NCBI GenBank assembly: GCA_903915555.1
Contig: CAIWTL010000245.1
Location: 1-5,733 of the forward strand
From: an uncultured Micrococcales bacterium
GTDB taxonomy: Bacteria; Actinomycetota; Actinomycetes; S36-B12; GCA-2699445
Direction: 5' to 3'
Length of the DNA stretch: 5,733 nucleotides
The number at the start of each line of letters is the position of its first letter. The first letter of the stretch is position 1. The position numbers and the translations under genes are program-made. Shown one piece after another: positions 1-5,579 of this stretch. The notes below the pieces were generated by a model. That model was not told the origin of the DNA. It did not search any database and saw only the letters and a program-made list of their open reading frames with translations.

Positions 1-2
1 GC

Positions 3-179
3 ACGGCGGTTCTGCCGGGACGCACGTCGATGCGCAAGGCCATCGAGGAGGACATGCGGTCCGACGCAGGGAGCCGCCCCCTGCTGGTCGACCTGTGGCG
101 CTACAGCAGGATCCTCAAACAGGAGCGCTCCCGCCGTACCGCGAAACCCAAGCTCCGCAGGCGGCTGGCTGCGCGCTGA
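3..179 (+). CDS. C-terminal fragment, possible flavin-dependent monooxygenase
   Basis: This reading frame is open from the left edge and ends at TGA 177-179, giving the last 58 residues of a protein whose start lies outside the window. The visible part has a short segment beginning LPGRTSMRKAIEED, then VDLWRYSRILKQERSRR, and ends in a strongly basic tail (KPKLRRRLAAR). The layout (a charged helix after a Leu-Pro turn, then a VD...Y...L..E..R helix) resembles the C-terminal end of bacterial flavin-containing or Baeyer-Villiger-type monooxygenases. That is a family-level impression from a short piece with no FAD or NADPH motif in view, so the function is tentative. The frame uses the same G/C-ending codons as its neighbours, which supports it being real coding sequence. 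The next gene starts 58 bases downstream on the same strand. Confidence 0.6.
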   Translation, partial: TAVLPGRTSMRKAIEEDMRSDAGSRPLLVDLWRYSRILKQERSRRTAKPKLRRRLAAR

Positions 180-224
180 CGCGACCCCGGCCGCGTCAAC
201 GGCGCATCGATCCGCTCCCTCTGC

Positions 225-230
225 CACGAT
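225..230 (+). promoter_or_regulatory. Possible -10 element for a leaderless transcript
   Basis: The hexamer CACGAT ends 7 bases before the ATG at 238. This is the distance expected if transcription starts at the A of the start codon, as in leaderless actinobacterial mRNAs. It fits the TANNNT consensus except for the first base. No Shine-Dalgarno-like purine run is present just upstream of this ATG, which fits a leaderless start. No clear -35 box is seen. This is a weak call resting on position and one degenerate hexamer. Confidence 0.25.
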
Positions 231-237
231 CGGCCTC

Positions 238-861
238 ATGACGACCGACGCCTACACCGACACCAGGGTGCAACTGCACACCGTCACGGAATGGCTGCTG
301 GCGGGTCCGCAGTACGCGACGAGTGGGACGATCCGGCTCCGGGCCGGGGGAGCGTCCATCGCCACCGTCGCGGCCCCCGACGTGTCCCTCTCACAGGCGG
401 GGCTGACGGTCGACGGCAGCACCCATCCCCTCACCGGCACGGTCCAGCAACTCGCCGACGCAGCAGGTCTGCCCTGCCGGCGTCCCGCTGTCGACTACCA
501 CGATCCGGTGCCCGGCGGCCCCGACACCGACCTCGACCCCACCCCCGCTGCCGTCGGCGACGTCCTTCAGGCGTTCGCCTCGGGCGCGGCAGCGCTCGCA
601 GCATTCAGTGGCGAGACGCCCGTCGTCTGGCCCGAACACTTCGACATGGCGATCCGCGCGAACGACGTCAACTACGGCGTCTCCCCCGGGGACGCGTTCT
701 GTGACCGTCCCTATGCGTACGTCGGACCGGACAGCCACCCGGCCGACGATTTCTGGAACGCACCCTTCGGGGCTTTCCTGAGGTTCGACCCGCAGGCGCG
801 CAGCGCGACGTCGATGATCCTGACGTTCTTCCAGACAGGACGCGATCTGGCGGCCCGGTGA
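238..861 (+). CDS. Conserved actinobacterial protein of unknown function, coupled to GH36
   Basis: The product has 207 residues, with no signal peptide and no membrane segment, so it is probably cytoplasmic. I recognise the style of a conserved hypothetical family of about 200 residues in actinobacteria, but know no assigned activity. The N-terminal part (about 10-75) reads as beta-rich, with SGTIRLRAGG and TVAAPDVSL. The middle (about 85-105) is Pro/Asp-rich and probably a linker. The C-terminal half carries the most conserved-looking motifs: WPEHFD at 131-136, VNYGVSPGD at 144-152, PYAYVGP at 158-164 and FWNAPFGA at 172-179. The clustered His, Asp, Glu, Tyr and Trp residues could form a binding site, but that is inference. 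The ATG at 238 is chosen because the family-like N-terminus begins there and the upstream gene ends at 179; it lacks a Shine-Dalgarno sequence. Its TGA overlaps the GTG start of the alpha-galactosidase gene (GTGA, 4-base overlap), implying co-transcription and translational coupling. Confidence 0.85.
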   Translation: MTTDAYTDTRVQLHTVTEWLLAGPQYATSGTIRLRAGGASIATVAAPDVSLSQAGLTVDGSTHPLTGTVQQLADAAGLPCRRPAVDYHDPVPGGPDTDLDPTPAAVGDVLQAFASGAAALAAFSGETPVVWPEHFDMAIRANDVNYGVSPGDAFCDRPYAYVGPDSHPADDFWNAPFGAFLRFDPQARSATSMILTFFQTGRDLAAR

Positions 862-2909
862 ACCGGACCTGGGCCCTGCAGACCCCCACCACCACGTACG
901 CCGTCGCGTGCGACGAGCGTGGCCTGCTGCGATCCGTCCACTGGGGCGGCCGCATCGACGCCGTCGACGACCTGACGCCCGGACAACTGTGGGATCTGTC
1001 GACCAACGACCTCTACGCGGACATCGCCGAGGAGGAGTTCCCGCTCCACGGCGGCTTCCGCTACAAGGAGGTGGGACTGCGGGCGGTACTCGCCGATGGG
1101 ACCCGGGAGCTGCGCCCGGTCGTGGCCGGCGATACCTGGCACGAGCGCGGGCATCTCACGATCCGTTGCATCGATGAGGATGCAGGCCTGACCATCGACC
1201 TGTACTACCGGATCGTCGGGGATCTCGACCTCATCGAACGCTGGGTCGTCGTCTCCAACACCTCACAGGACCGCATCCTCCTGGAACGCATCGCCTCCGC
1301 CCAGTTCCACATCCCGTTCGATGACCTCCGGTTCAGCAACGTCTCAGGCCTGTGGGCCGCCGAGTTCCAGCCCTTCACCCAGCCCACAGGCCCGGCGAAA
1401 CTTCGACTCGACAGCCGGAAGGGGGTGTCCGACCACCGCCACAACCCCTCGTTCATCCTCGCCGGACCGGACACCACCGAGACAGCCGGTCCCGTGTGGT
1501 TCGGCGCGCTGGCCCACCCCGGGAACTTCTTCCTGACGGTCGAGCAGTCGCAGTACGGGGGGACGTCGGTGACGATCGGGATCGGGGAGGACGACTGCGC
1601 CGTGACCCTCGAACCGGGCGGGTCCTTCACGACGCCACCGGTGGTGGCCGGCTACACCCGACAGGGTTACGGCCGGATGAGCACGACGGCGCACGCCTAC
1701 GGGCGACGGCTGATGCGCCCCGGTCCACGGCCGGTGCTGTACAACTCGTGGGAGGCCGCCGGTTTCGACGTCACCGACGACGGCCAGCGGGAACTGGCCA
1801 CCCGGGCCCGGGCGATCGGGGCCGAGCTGTTCGTGGTCGACGACGGGTGGTTCGGGCGCCGGGGACAGGAAGCCGACGGCCTCGGCGACTGGTGGGTCTC
1901 GCCGGAGAAGTTCCCCCGCGGACTGGCCCCCCTCGTGGCGCACGTGAATCGACTGGGCATGGCGTTCGGGATCTGGGTCGAACCGGAGATGGTCAGCCCG
2001 AACTCGGATCTGTACGCCGCCCATCCCGACTGGGTGCATCGCGATGCCCGGCACGATCCGGAGACATCCCGCGATCAACTCGTCCTGGACCTGTCGCGAC
2101 CCGATGTCCGCGACCACATCTTCTCGGTGCTCGACGGCCTGCTGTCCGAGAATGCCATCGCCTATCTGAAGTGGGATGCCAACCGGCCCATGGCACAGGT
2201 CGGCCCCGACCGCGCCGTGTGGTGGGAGCACACCGCGGGCCTGGTGGCCGTGGTCCGGCGCCTGCGGGAGGCTCACCCCGAAGTCCTGATCGAGGCGTGC
2301 GCCAGCGGCGGGGGCAGGGTCGATCTCGGCACCCTCGGGCTGTTCGACGACTTCTGGCCCAGCGACAACACCGATGCTCTGGACCGGCTCACCATCCAGC
2401 GCGGGTACTCGATGCTCCACCCCACCAAGGCGATGCGCGCCTGGATCACGGACTCACCGAACTTCCTGACCCAGCGGGACATCCCGCTGCGGTTCCGGGC
2501 ACACGTCGCGATGATGGGCAGCCTGGGTGTCGGGGCGGACCTGTCGTCGATGACCGAGACCGAGCTGGCGGAGTTGGGCGTATACATCGATCAGTACAAG
2601 ACCTGGCGACCTGTCATCCAGGAGGGCGCCCTCCACCGACTCGACAACCCCTCCCCGAACGCCTACCAGCTGTACCAGTTCAGTGTTCCGGAGCGATCGC
2701 TCGTCTTCGTGTTCCTGCCCGCCAGCCGGATCGGTCGGCGCGGCACACGGGTGCGGCTGCGGGGGCTCGAGCCCGACAGCCGCTACCGGTTCACGGCGAA
2801 CTGGGTGGAGCACGACAGGTCCGGCGCATGGCTCATGGAGCACGGCTTCGACGTCTGGCTGCAGGGGGACTATGCGAGCGACGTGATCGTCGTCGACCGG
2901 ATCTCCTGA
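858..2909 (+). CDS. Alpha-galactosidase, glycoside hydrolase family 36
   Basis: The 683-residue product is a complete GH36 enzyme. The family hydrolyses terminal alpha-galactosyl groups from oligosaccharides such as melibiose and raffinose by a retaining mechanism. The order is an N-terminal beta-sandwich (about 1-290), a catalytic (beta/alpha)8 barrel (about 295-600) and a C-terminal beta domain. Visible barrel motifs are YNSWEAAGFDV around Trp298, VVDDGWFG with Asp328/Asp329, IWVEPEM at 372-378, KWDAN with the predicted nucleophile Asp440, CASGGGR at 481-487, and SDNTD with the predicted acid/base Asp503. The spacing between the two catalytic residues and the length are near those of characterised GH36 enzymes of about 700-730 residues. 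There is no signal peptide, so it should act on imported sugars in the cytoplasm. The GTG start at 858 sits in the preceding gene's stop codon, and the N-terminus WALQTPTTTYAV fits a domain beginning. No transporter, repressor or galactose-metabolism gene is adjacent. Alpha-N-acetylgalactosaminidase activity is a less likely alternative within the family. Confidence 0.96.
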   Translation: MNRTWALQTPTTTYAVACDERGLLRSVHWGGRIDAVDDLTPGQLWDLSTNDLYADIAEEEFPLHGGFRYKEVGLRAVLADGTRELRPVVAGDTWHERGHLTIRCIDEDAGLTIDLYYRIVGDLDLIERWVVVSNTSQDRILLERIASAQFHIPFDDLRFSNVSGLWAAEFQPFTQPTGPAKLRLDSRKGVSDHRHNPSFILAGPDTTETAGPVWFGALAHPGNFFLTVEQSQYGGTSVTIGIGEDDCAVTLEPGGSFTTPPVVAGYTRQGYGRMSTTAHAYGRRLMRPGPRPVLYNSWEAAGFDVTDDGQRELATRARAIGAELFVVDDGWFGRRGQEADGLGDWWVSPEKFPRGLAPLVAHVNRLGMAFGIWVEPEMVSPNSDLYAAHPDWVHRDARHDPETSRDQLVLDLSRPDVRDHIFSVLDGLLSENAIAYLKWDANRPMAQVGPDRAVWWEHTAGLVAVVRRLREAHPEVLIEACASGGGRVDLGTLGLFDDFWPSDNTDALDRLTIQRGYSMLHPTKAMRAWITDSPNFLTQRDIPLRFRAHVAMMGSLGVGADLSSMTETELAELGVYIDQYKTWRPVIQEGALHRLDNPSPNAYQLYQFSVPERSLVFVFLPASRIGRRGTRVRLRGLEPDSRYRFTANWVEHDRSGAWLMEHGFDVWLQGDYASDVIVVDRIS

Positions 2910-2915
2910 GCAGCG

Positions 2916-2933
2916 CGACCGCCGGGACGGTCG
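2916..2933 (+). terminator. Small GC hairpin after the GH36 gene
   Basis: CGACCG at 2916-2921 pairs perfectly with CGGTCG at 2928-2933 across a 6-base loop, starting 7 bases after the alpha-galactosidase stop codon. The bases just after are only mildly T-rich (TCCTTCT at 2937-2943), so a classical intrinsic terminator is not shown. It may reduce read-through into the antiporter gene, which appears to have its own start signal just downstream. Confidence 0.35.
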
Positions 2934-2942
2934 GCGTCCTTC

Positions 2943-2948
2943 TAGGAT
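2943..2948 (+). promoter_or_regulatory. TAGGAT: -10 box for a leaderless start, or a Shine-Dalgarno
   Basis: TAGGAT fits the actinobacterial -10 consensus TANNNT exactly and ends 6 bases before the GTG at 2955, which would place transcription initiation at or next to the start codon. The same bases contain AGGA (2944-2947), which lies 7 bases before the GTG and could instead serve as a ribosome-binding site on a longer mRNA. The sequence alone does not separate the two readings. No recognisable -35 box is seen, and that region is occupied by the small hairpin. Either reading supports GTG 2955 as the start. Confidence 0.4.
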
Positions 2949-2954
2949 GCGTGG

Positions 2955-4814
2955 GTGGAGATCGCGATCTGGCTCGTTCTCGCGGTCCTGACCGTGATCG
3001 CCTTCTCCGCGCTCGCCGACCGGATCCGGATCTCCGCCCCACTGCTGCTGATGGTCGTGGGGATCGCCGCGTCCTACGTCCCGGGGATCCCCACGCCGGA
3101 ACTCGAGCCCGAGATCGTGCTGGTGGGAATCCTGCCCCCCCTGCTCTTCAGCGCCGCCTACAACACGTCGTTCATCGACTTCCGGAACAAGAAAGGCAGC
3201 ATCGCGTCCCTGTCGGTGGGACTCGTGATCGTCACGTCGGTCGCCGTCGGTGTCGTCGCATCGTGGCTGATCCCCGGGCTCCCCTTGGCCGCCGGAATCG
3301 CCCTCGGCGCCGTGGTCGCACCCCCCGACGCCGTCGCAGCCACCGCGGTGGCACGGCGCGTCGGGATGCCCACGGATGTCGTCCAGATCCTCGAGGGCGA
3401 GTCGCTCGTCAACGACGCAACGGCGCTGACGGTCCTGCGATCGGCGATCATCGCGATCGGTGGCACCATCACCGCGTTCCAGGTCGGGCTGTCCTTCGTG
3501 CTCGCGGCCGGAGGGGGAGTCCTCGTCGGGCTGATCGTCGCGGCGATCTACATCCCGCTGCGGCAACGCATCTCGACGCCGACGTTCGACACCGCTCTGT
3601 CCTTCACGGTCCCGTACGTCGCCTTCGTCCCCGCCGAGTCGGTGCACGCGTCGGGCGTGATCGCGGTCGTGGTCGCCGGGCTGCTCATCGGGCACCGGGC
3701 GCCGACGGTCCAGTCCGGTATGGCACGGCTGACGACGGAGGCGAACTGGCGGACGGTCTCGTTCCTGCTGGAGAACATCGTCTTCCTCCTCATCGGGCTC
3801 CAACTGCCGGTGCTGCTGACTGCCCTGGCGCAGGACGACGTCCCGGTCACGATGGTCGCCGCCCTCGCGGTCGGGGTCTATGCCACGACTGTCGTCGTGC
3901 GTTTCGTGTGGGTCTTCGCGACCGGCCGGCTTCCCGGGATCGGCCTCAGGGCGGATGCCCGCGAGAGGACGGTGATCTCGTGGGCGGGCATGCGGGGAGT
4001 GGTCACGCTCGCGGCAGCGCTCACCCTGCCGATGTCGGTCCCGTACCGCGAGGTGTTGATATTCGTCGCCTTCTTCGTCGTCGTCGCCTCCCTACTGGTC
4101 CAGGGACTGACGTTGCCGTGGCTCGTCCGCCGGTTGCACCTGACCCCTCCCGACCCGGCCCGACTCGCCCTCGAGGAGGCCGCACTCATGGATCGACTGG
4201 CCGCTGTCGGGGTGGAGACCCTCACCCAGGCGCGCTCCCCCGATGACCCCGACGACGTCGTCGCGCGACTCACCGCCCGCGCGCAGGACCGCCGCAACGC
4301 CGCGTGGGAACGCGTGGCCGATCCGACGGGTGGGGAGACCCCGGTGGAGGCGTACGGCCGACTGCGGCTGCACATGCTTCGGGCCGAGCGGGAGGCCGTC
4401 CTGGCGGCGCGCGATGCCGGTGGGTACACCGACGAGGCGATCCGCAGCGTCATCCGGATGCTCGACGTCGAGGAGGGGATGATCGACCCCTCGCGCGCGC
4501 CCCGACAGTCCGACGCCGGGGAGTTGCTGGTCCCCGAAGGGGTCGCCGGGATGTGCGCCCACCTCGTCGACGCCGTCGACCTGCCGGTCCCGGCGGCTCC
4601 GGTGGCATGTCAGGGGTGTACCGCCGAGGGAACCCAGTGGGTCCACCTGCGGATGTGTCTGACGTGCGGTTACGTCGGGTGCTGCGACTCCTCGGAACGG
4701 GAACACGCGGATGGGCACTTCCGTTCGACCGGGCACCCCGTCATGCGCAGTGTCGAGCCGGGCGAGGCATGGCGTTGGTGCTACCGAGACGAACTCCTCG
4801 GTAACCCTCAGTGA
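2955..4814 (+). CDS. CPA1 (NhaP-type) Na+/H+ antiporter with C-terminal UBP zinc finger
   Basis: The 619-residue product is an inner-membrane monovalent cation/proton antiporter of the bacterial CPA1 type, expected to expel Na+ (or K+) in exchange for protons. The first hydrophobic helix begins at residue 2 (IAIWLVLAVLTVIAF), and about a dozen hydrophobic segments follow to about residue 395. Family motifs are visible: APPDAVAATAV with Asp125, ESLVNDA with Asn153-Asp154 (the conserved ND ion-binding pair), and WAGMRGVVTLA at 343-353 with Arg347. A cytoplasmic helical tail (about 405-520) includes the AYGRLRLHMLRAEREAV segment common in bacterial CPA1 tails. Residues about 534-614 form a UBP-type zinc finger with Cys534, His536, Cys552, Cys555, Cys568, Cys571, Cys576, His584, His588 and His594 as likely zinc ligands. 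The reading frame through the junction is continuous, so this is a fusion rather than two genes. The GTG at 2955 is chosen because of the nearby TAGGAT/AGGA and because the first membrane helix follows directly. Confidence 0.93.
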   Translation: MEIAIWLVLAVLTVIAFSALADRIRISAPLLLMVVGIAASYVPGIPTPELEPEIVLVGILPPLLFSAAYNTSFIDFRNKKGSIASLSVGLVIVTSVAVGVVASWLIPGLPLAAGIALGAVVAPPDAVAATAVARRVGMPTDVVQILEGESLVNDATALTVLRSAIIAIGGTITAFQVGLSFVLAAGGGVLVGLIVAAIYIPLRQRISTPTFDTALSFTVPYVAFVPAESVHASGVIAVVVAGLLIGHRAPTVQSGMARLTTEANWRTVSFLLENIVFLLIGLQLPVLLTALAQDDVPVTMVAALAVGVYATTVVVRFVWVFATGRLPGIGLRADARERTVISWAGMRGVVTLAAALTLPMSVPYREVLIFVAFFVVVASLLVQGLTLPWLVRRLHLTPPDPARLALEEAALMDRLAAVGVETLTQARSPDDPDDVVARLTARAQDRRNAAWERVADPTGGETPVEAYGRLRLHMLRAEREAVLAARDAGGYTDEAIRSVIRMLDVEEGMIDPSRAPRQSDAGELLVPEGVAGMCAHLVDAVDLPVPAAPVACQGCTAEGTQWVHLRMCLTCGYVGCCDSSEREHADGHFRSTGHPVMRSVEPGEAWRWCYRDELLGNPQ

Positions 4815-4824
4815 CTGATATCAC
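4811..4824. promoter_or_regulatory. Candidate Crp/GlxR-type operator (GTGA-N6-TCAC)
   Basis: The sequence GTGACTGATATCAC is a perfect palindrome of the two half-sites GTGA and TCAC with a 6-base spacer, the invariant core of cAMP receptor protein and GlxR sites. The outer bases (A before, G after) do not match the extended TGTGA/TCACA consensus, and the spacer lacks the central TA favoured by GlxR. It overlaps the antiporter stop codon, and its centre lies about 77 bases before the transglycosylase start codon. I found no other exact copy of this core in the window. Established knowledge: in Mycobacterium tuberculosis CRP controls rpfA, and in Corynebacterium GlxR acts on an rpf gene, so cell-wall muralytic genes are plausible targets. 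Binding here is inferred. Confidence 0.45.
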
Positions 4825-4841
4825 GCACATCGTCGTTTGCC

Positions 4842-4893
4842 GTCGCGACTCCCGGGCATCAGGGCGGGTGATACCCACCTGAGGAGTCACGAC
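4842..4893 (+). promoter_or_regulatory. Long stem-loop that would hide the ribosome-binding site
   Basis: GTCGCGACTCC (4842-4852) can pair with GGAGTCACGAC (4883-4893) in 10 of 11 positions, with one C/A mismatch. Inside this, GGGCATCA (4854-4861) can pair with TGATACCC (4869-4876) in 7 of 8 positions around a 7-base loop. The outer 3' arm contains most of the GAGGAG Shine-Dalgarno sequence and ends one base before the ATG at 4895, so the folded RNA should restrict translation initiation of the transglycosylase gene. It would matter only if transcription starts upstream of about 4842, and no clear promoter is visible to settle that. It does not match a riboswitch class I recognise. Confidence 0.45.
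4881..4886 (+). promoter_or_regulatory. Ribosome-binding site of the transglycosylase gene
   Basis: GAGGAG ends 8 bases before the ATG at 4895 and is the strongest Shine-Dalgarno sequence in the window, fixing the start of that gene. It contrasts with the other genes here, which start by overlap or by a possibly leaderless signal. Four of its six bases (4883-4886) lie in the 3' arm of the predicted upstream stem-loop. Confidence 0.8.
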
Positions 4894-4894
4894 G

Positions 4895-5461
4895 ATGCAC
4901 CGCACGGCCGCCACCGGCGCCGCTCTGGCCGCCCTCGCCCTCCCCTGGGGGATCACCGCTTCAGCGTCCGCCGAGACCGTCGCCTCCCGTCCCGAAGCCC
5001 GGGTGGCCGCGGCCAGCGCGACCGTCGCCGCCTACCAGGCCCAGGTGGGGCCCCTCACCGAGGTGGAGGCGATGGTGACCGCCGCGGACGCGGGCCGCAG
5101 CCTGCGTTCCCGGTTGGCCGACGCCCGCGAGGAGGCGCTGCAGGCCCGGTACACCCCCGCATACTCCCGCGACTACGCCAAGGCCTACATGCGGAAGCAC
5201 TACGGCTGGGGGGCGTCGGAGTTCCGCTCGCTCGTGCAACTGTGGACCCGCGAGTCCAACTGGGACCACACGGCGACGAACCCGACCTCGGGCGCCTACG
5301 GCATCCCGCAGTCCCTGCCGGCGTCGAAGATGGCGAGCGAGGGCGACGACTGGCGTACCAACCCCGAGCCCCAGATCCGCTGGGGTCTGAAGTACATCCG
5401 GGACACCTACGGCTCCCCGAGCGCGACCGTGGCGTTCTGGAACTCCAACGGCTGGTACTGA
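4895..5461 (+). CDS. Secreted lytic transglycosylase, aggregation-promoting-factor-like
   Basis: The 188-residue product has a Sec signal peptide: a short basic start (MHR), a hydrophobic Ala/Leu core, and an Ala-Ser-Ala site with likely cleavage after Ala26. Residues about 27-95 are Ala-rich, charged and probably helical, with no LysM or other known wall-binding motif. The C-terminal part (about 96-188) matches the short lysozyme-fold domain shared by actinobacterial transglycosylase-like proteins and lactobacillar aggregation-promoting factors. It includes LWTRESNW with the predicted catalytic Glu120, then NPTSGAYGIPQSLP at 130-143 and SKM, a WGLKYI helix, and the typical ending VAFWNSNGWY. 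The expected role is cleavage of the MurNAc-GlcNAc bond in peptidoglycan outside the cell membrane, in growth or wall turnover. The start is supported by GAGGAG 8 bases upstream. The gap before it contains a Crp-type palindrome and a stem-loop, suggesting its own regulation apart from the antiporter gene. It is not a canonical Rpf domain. Confidence 0.92.
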   Translation: MHRTAATGAALAALALPWGITASASAETVASRPEARVAAASATVAAYQAQVGPLTEVEAMVTAADAGRSLRSRLADAREEALQARYTPAYSRDYAKAYMRKHYGWGASEFRSLVQLWTRESNWDHTATNPTSGAYGIPQSLPASKMASEGDDWRTNPEPQIRWGLKYIRDTYGSPSATVAFWNSNGWY

Positions 5462-5524
5462 CCCCTGCCCGACATCGCCGACGCGACCGACGTTCGCATG
5501 GCGGCGCAATGGACTGGGACGGCA

Positions 5525-5579
5525 CCGACGTCCACCGGTTGAGCGCCCCCACCGCGTGGGGCGCCGGTCACGACGTCGG
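5525..5579. terminator. Large GC-rich stem-loop between converging genes
   Basis: Nested inverted repeats form one long interrupted stem. CCGACGTC (5525-5532) pairs with GACGTCGG (5572-5579), then ACCG (5534-5537) with CGGT (5565-5568), then GCGCCCC (5543-5549) with GGGGCGC (5558-5564) around an 8-base loop. It starts 63 bases after the transglycosylase stop codon and overlaps the last codons and stop of the minus-strand lipase gene. Neither side is followed by a T-run, so it would be a U-tract-less terminator or an mRNA 3'-end barrier serving both strands. The position between converging genes supports this role. Confidence 0.6.

Noticed and set aside
1344..2420. A 358-residue minus-strand open frame
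   Set aside because: It lies wholly within the GH36 catalytic region on the other strand, with no family motif and no credible start signal.
2454..3803. A 449-residue minus-strand open frame
   Set aside because: It is antisense to the GH36 and antiporter genes, with a highly Asp/Arg/Gly-biased composition and no recognisable domain. It reflects the mirrored codon bias of the + strand genes.
1352..4246. A 964-residue + strand open frame crossing the alpha-galactosidase, the gap and the antiporter gene
   Set aside because: It is out of frame with two genes whose family motifs are unmistakable. Its translation is extremely Arg/Pro/Gly-rich low-complexity sequence, as expected from a shifted frame of high-GC codons.
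4815..4894. A c-di-AMP (ydaO-type) riboswitch before the cell-wall hydrolase gene
   Set aside because: The class is plausible for the gene type, and GGGTGATACCC faintly recalls part of its consensus, but the leader is too short and the other conserved blocks are absent.
4895..5461. Resuscitation-promoting factor (Rpf)
   Set aside because: The domain has the RESNW...SGAYGIPQSLP...FWNSNGWY pattern of the aggregation-promoting-factor-like transglycosylases, not the Rpf-domain signature.
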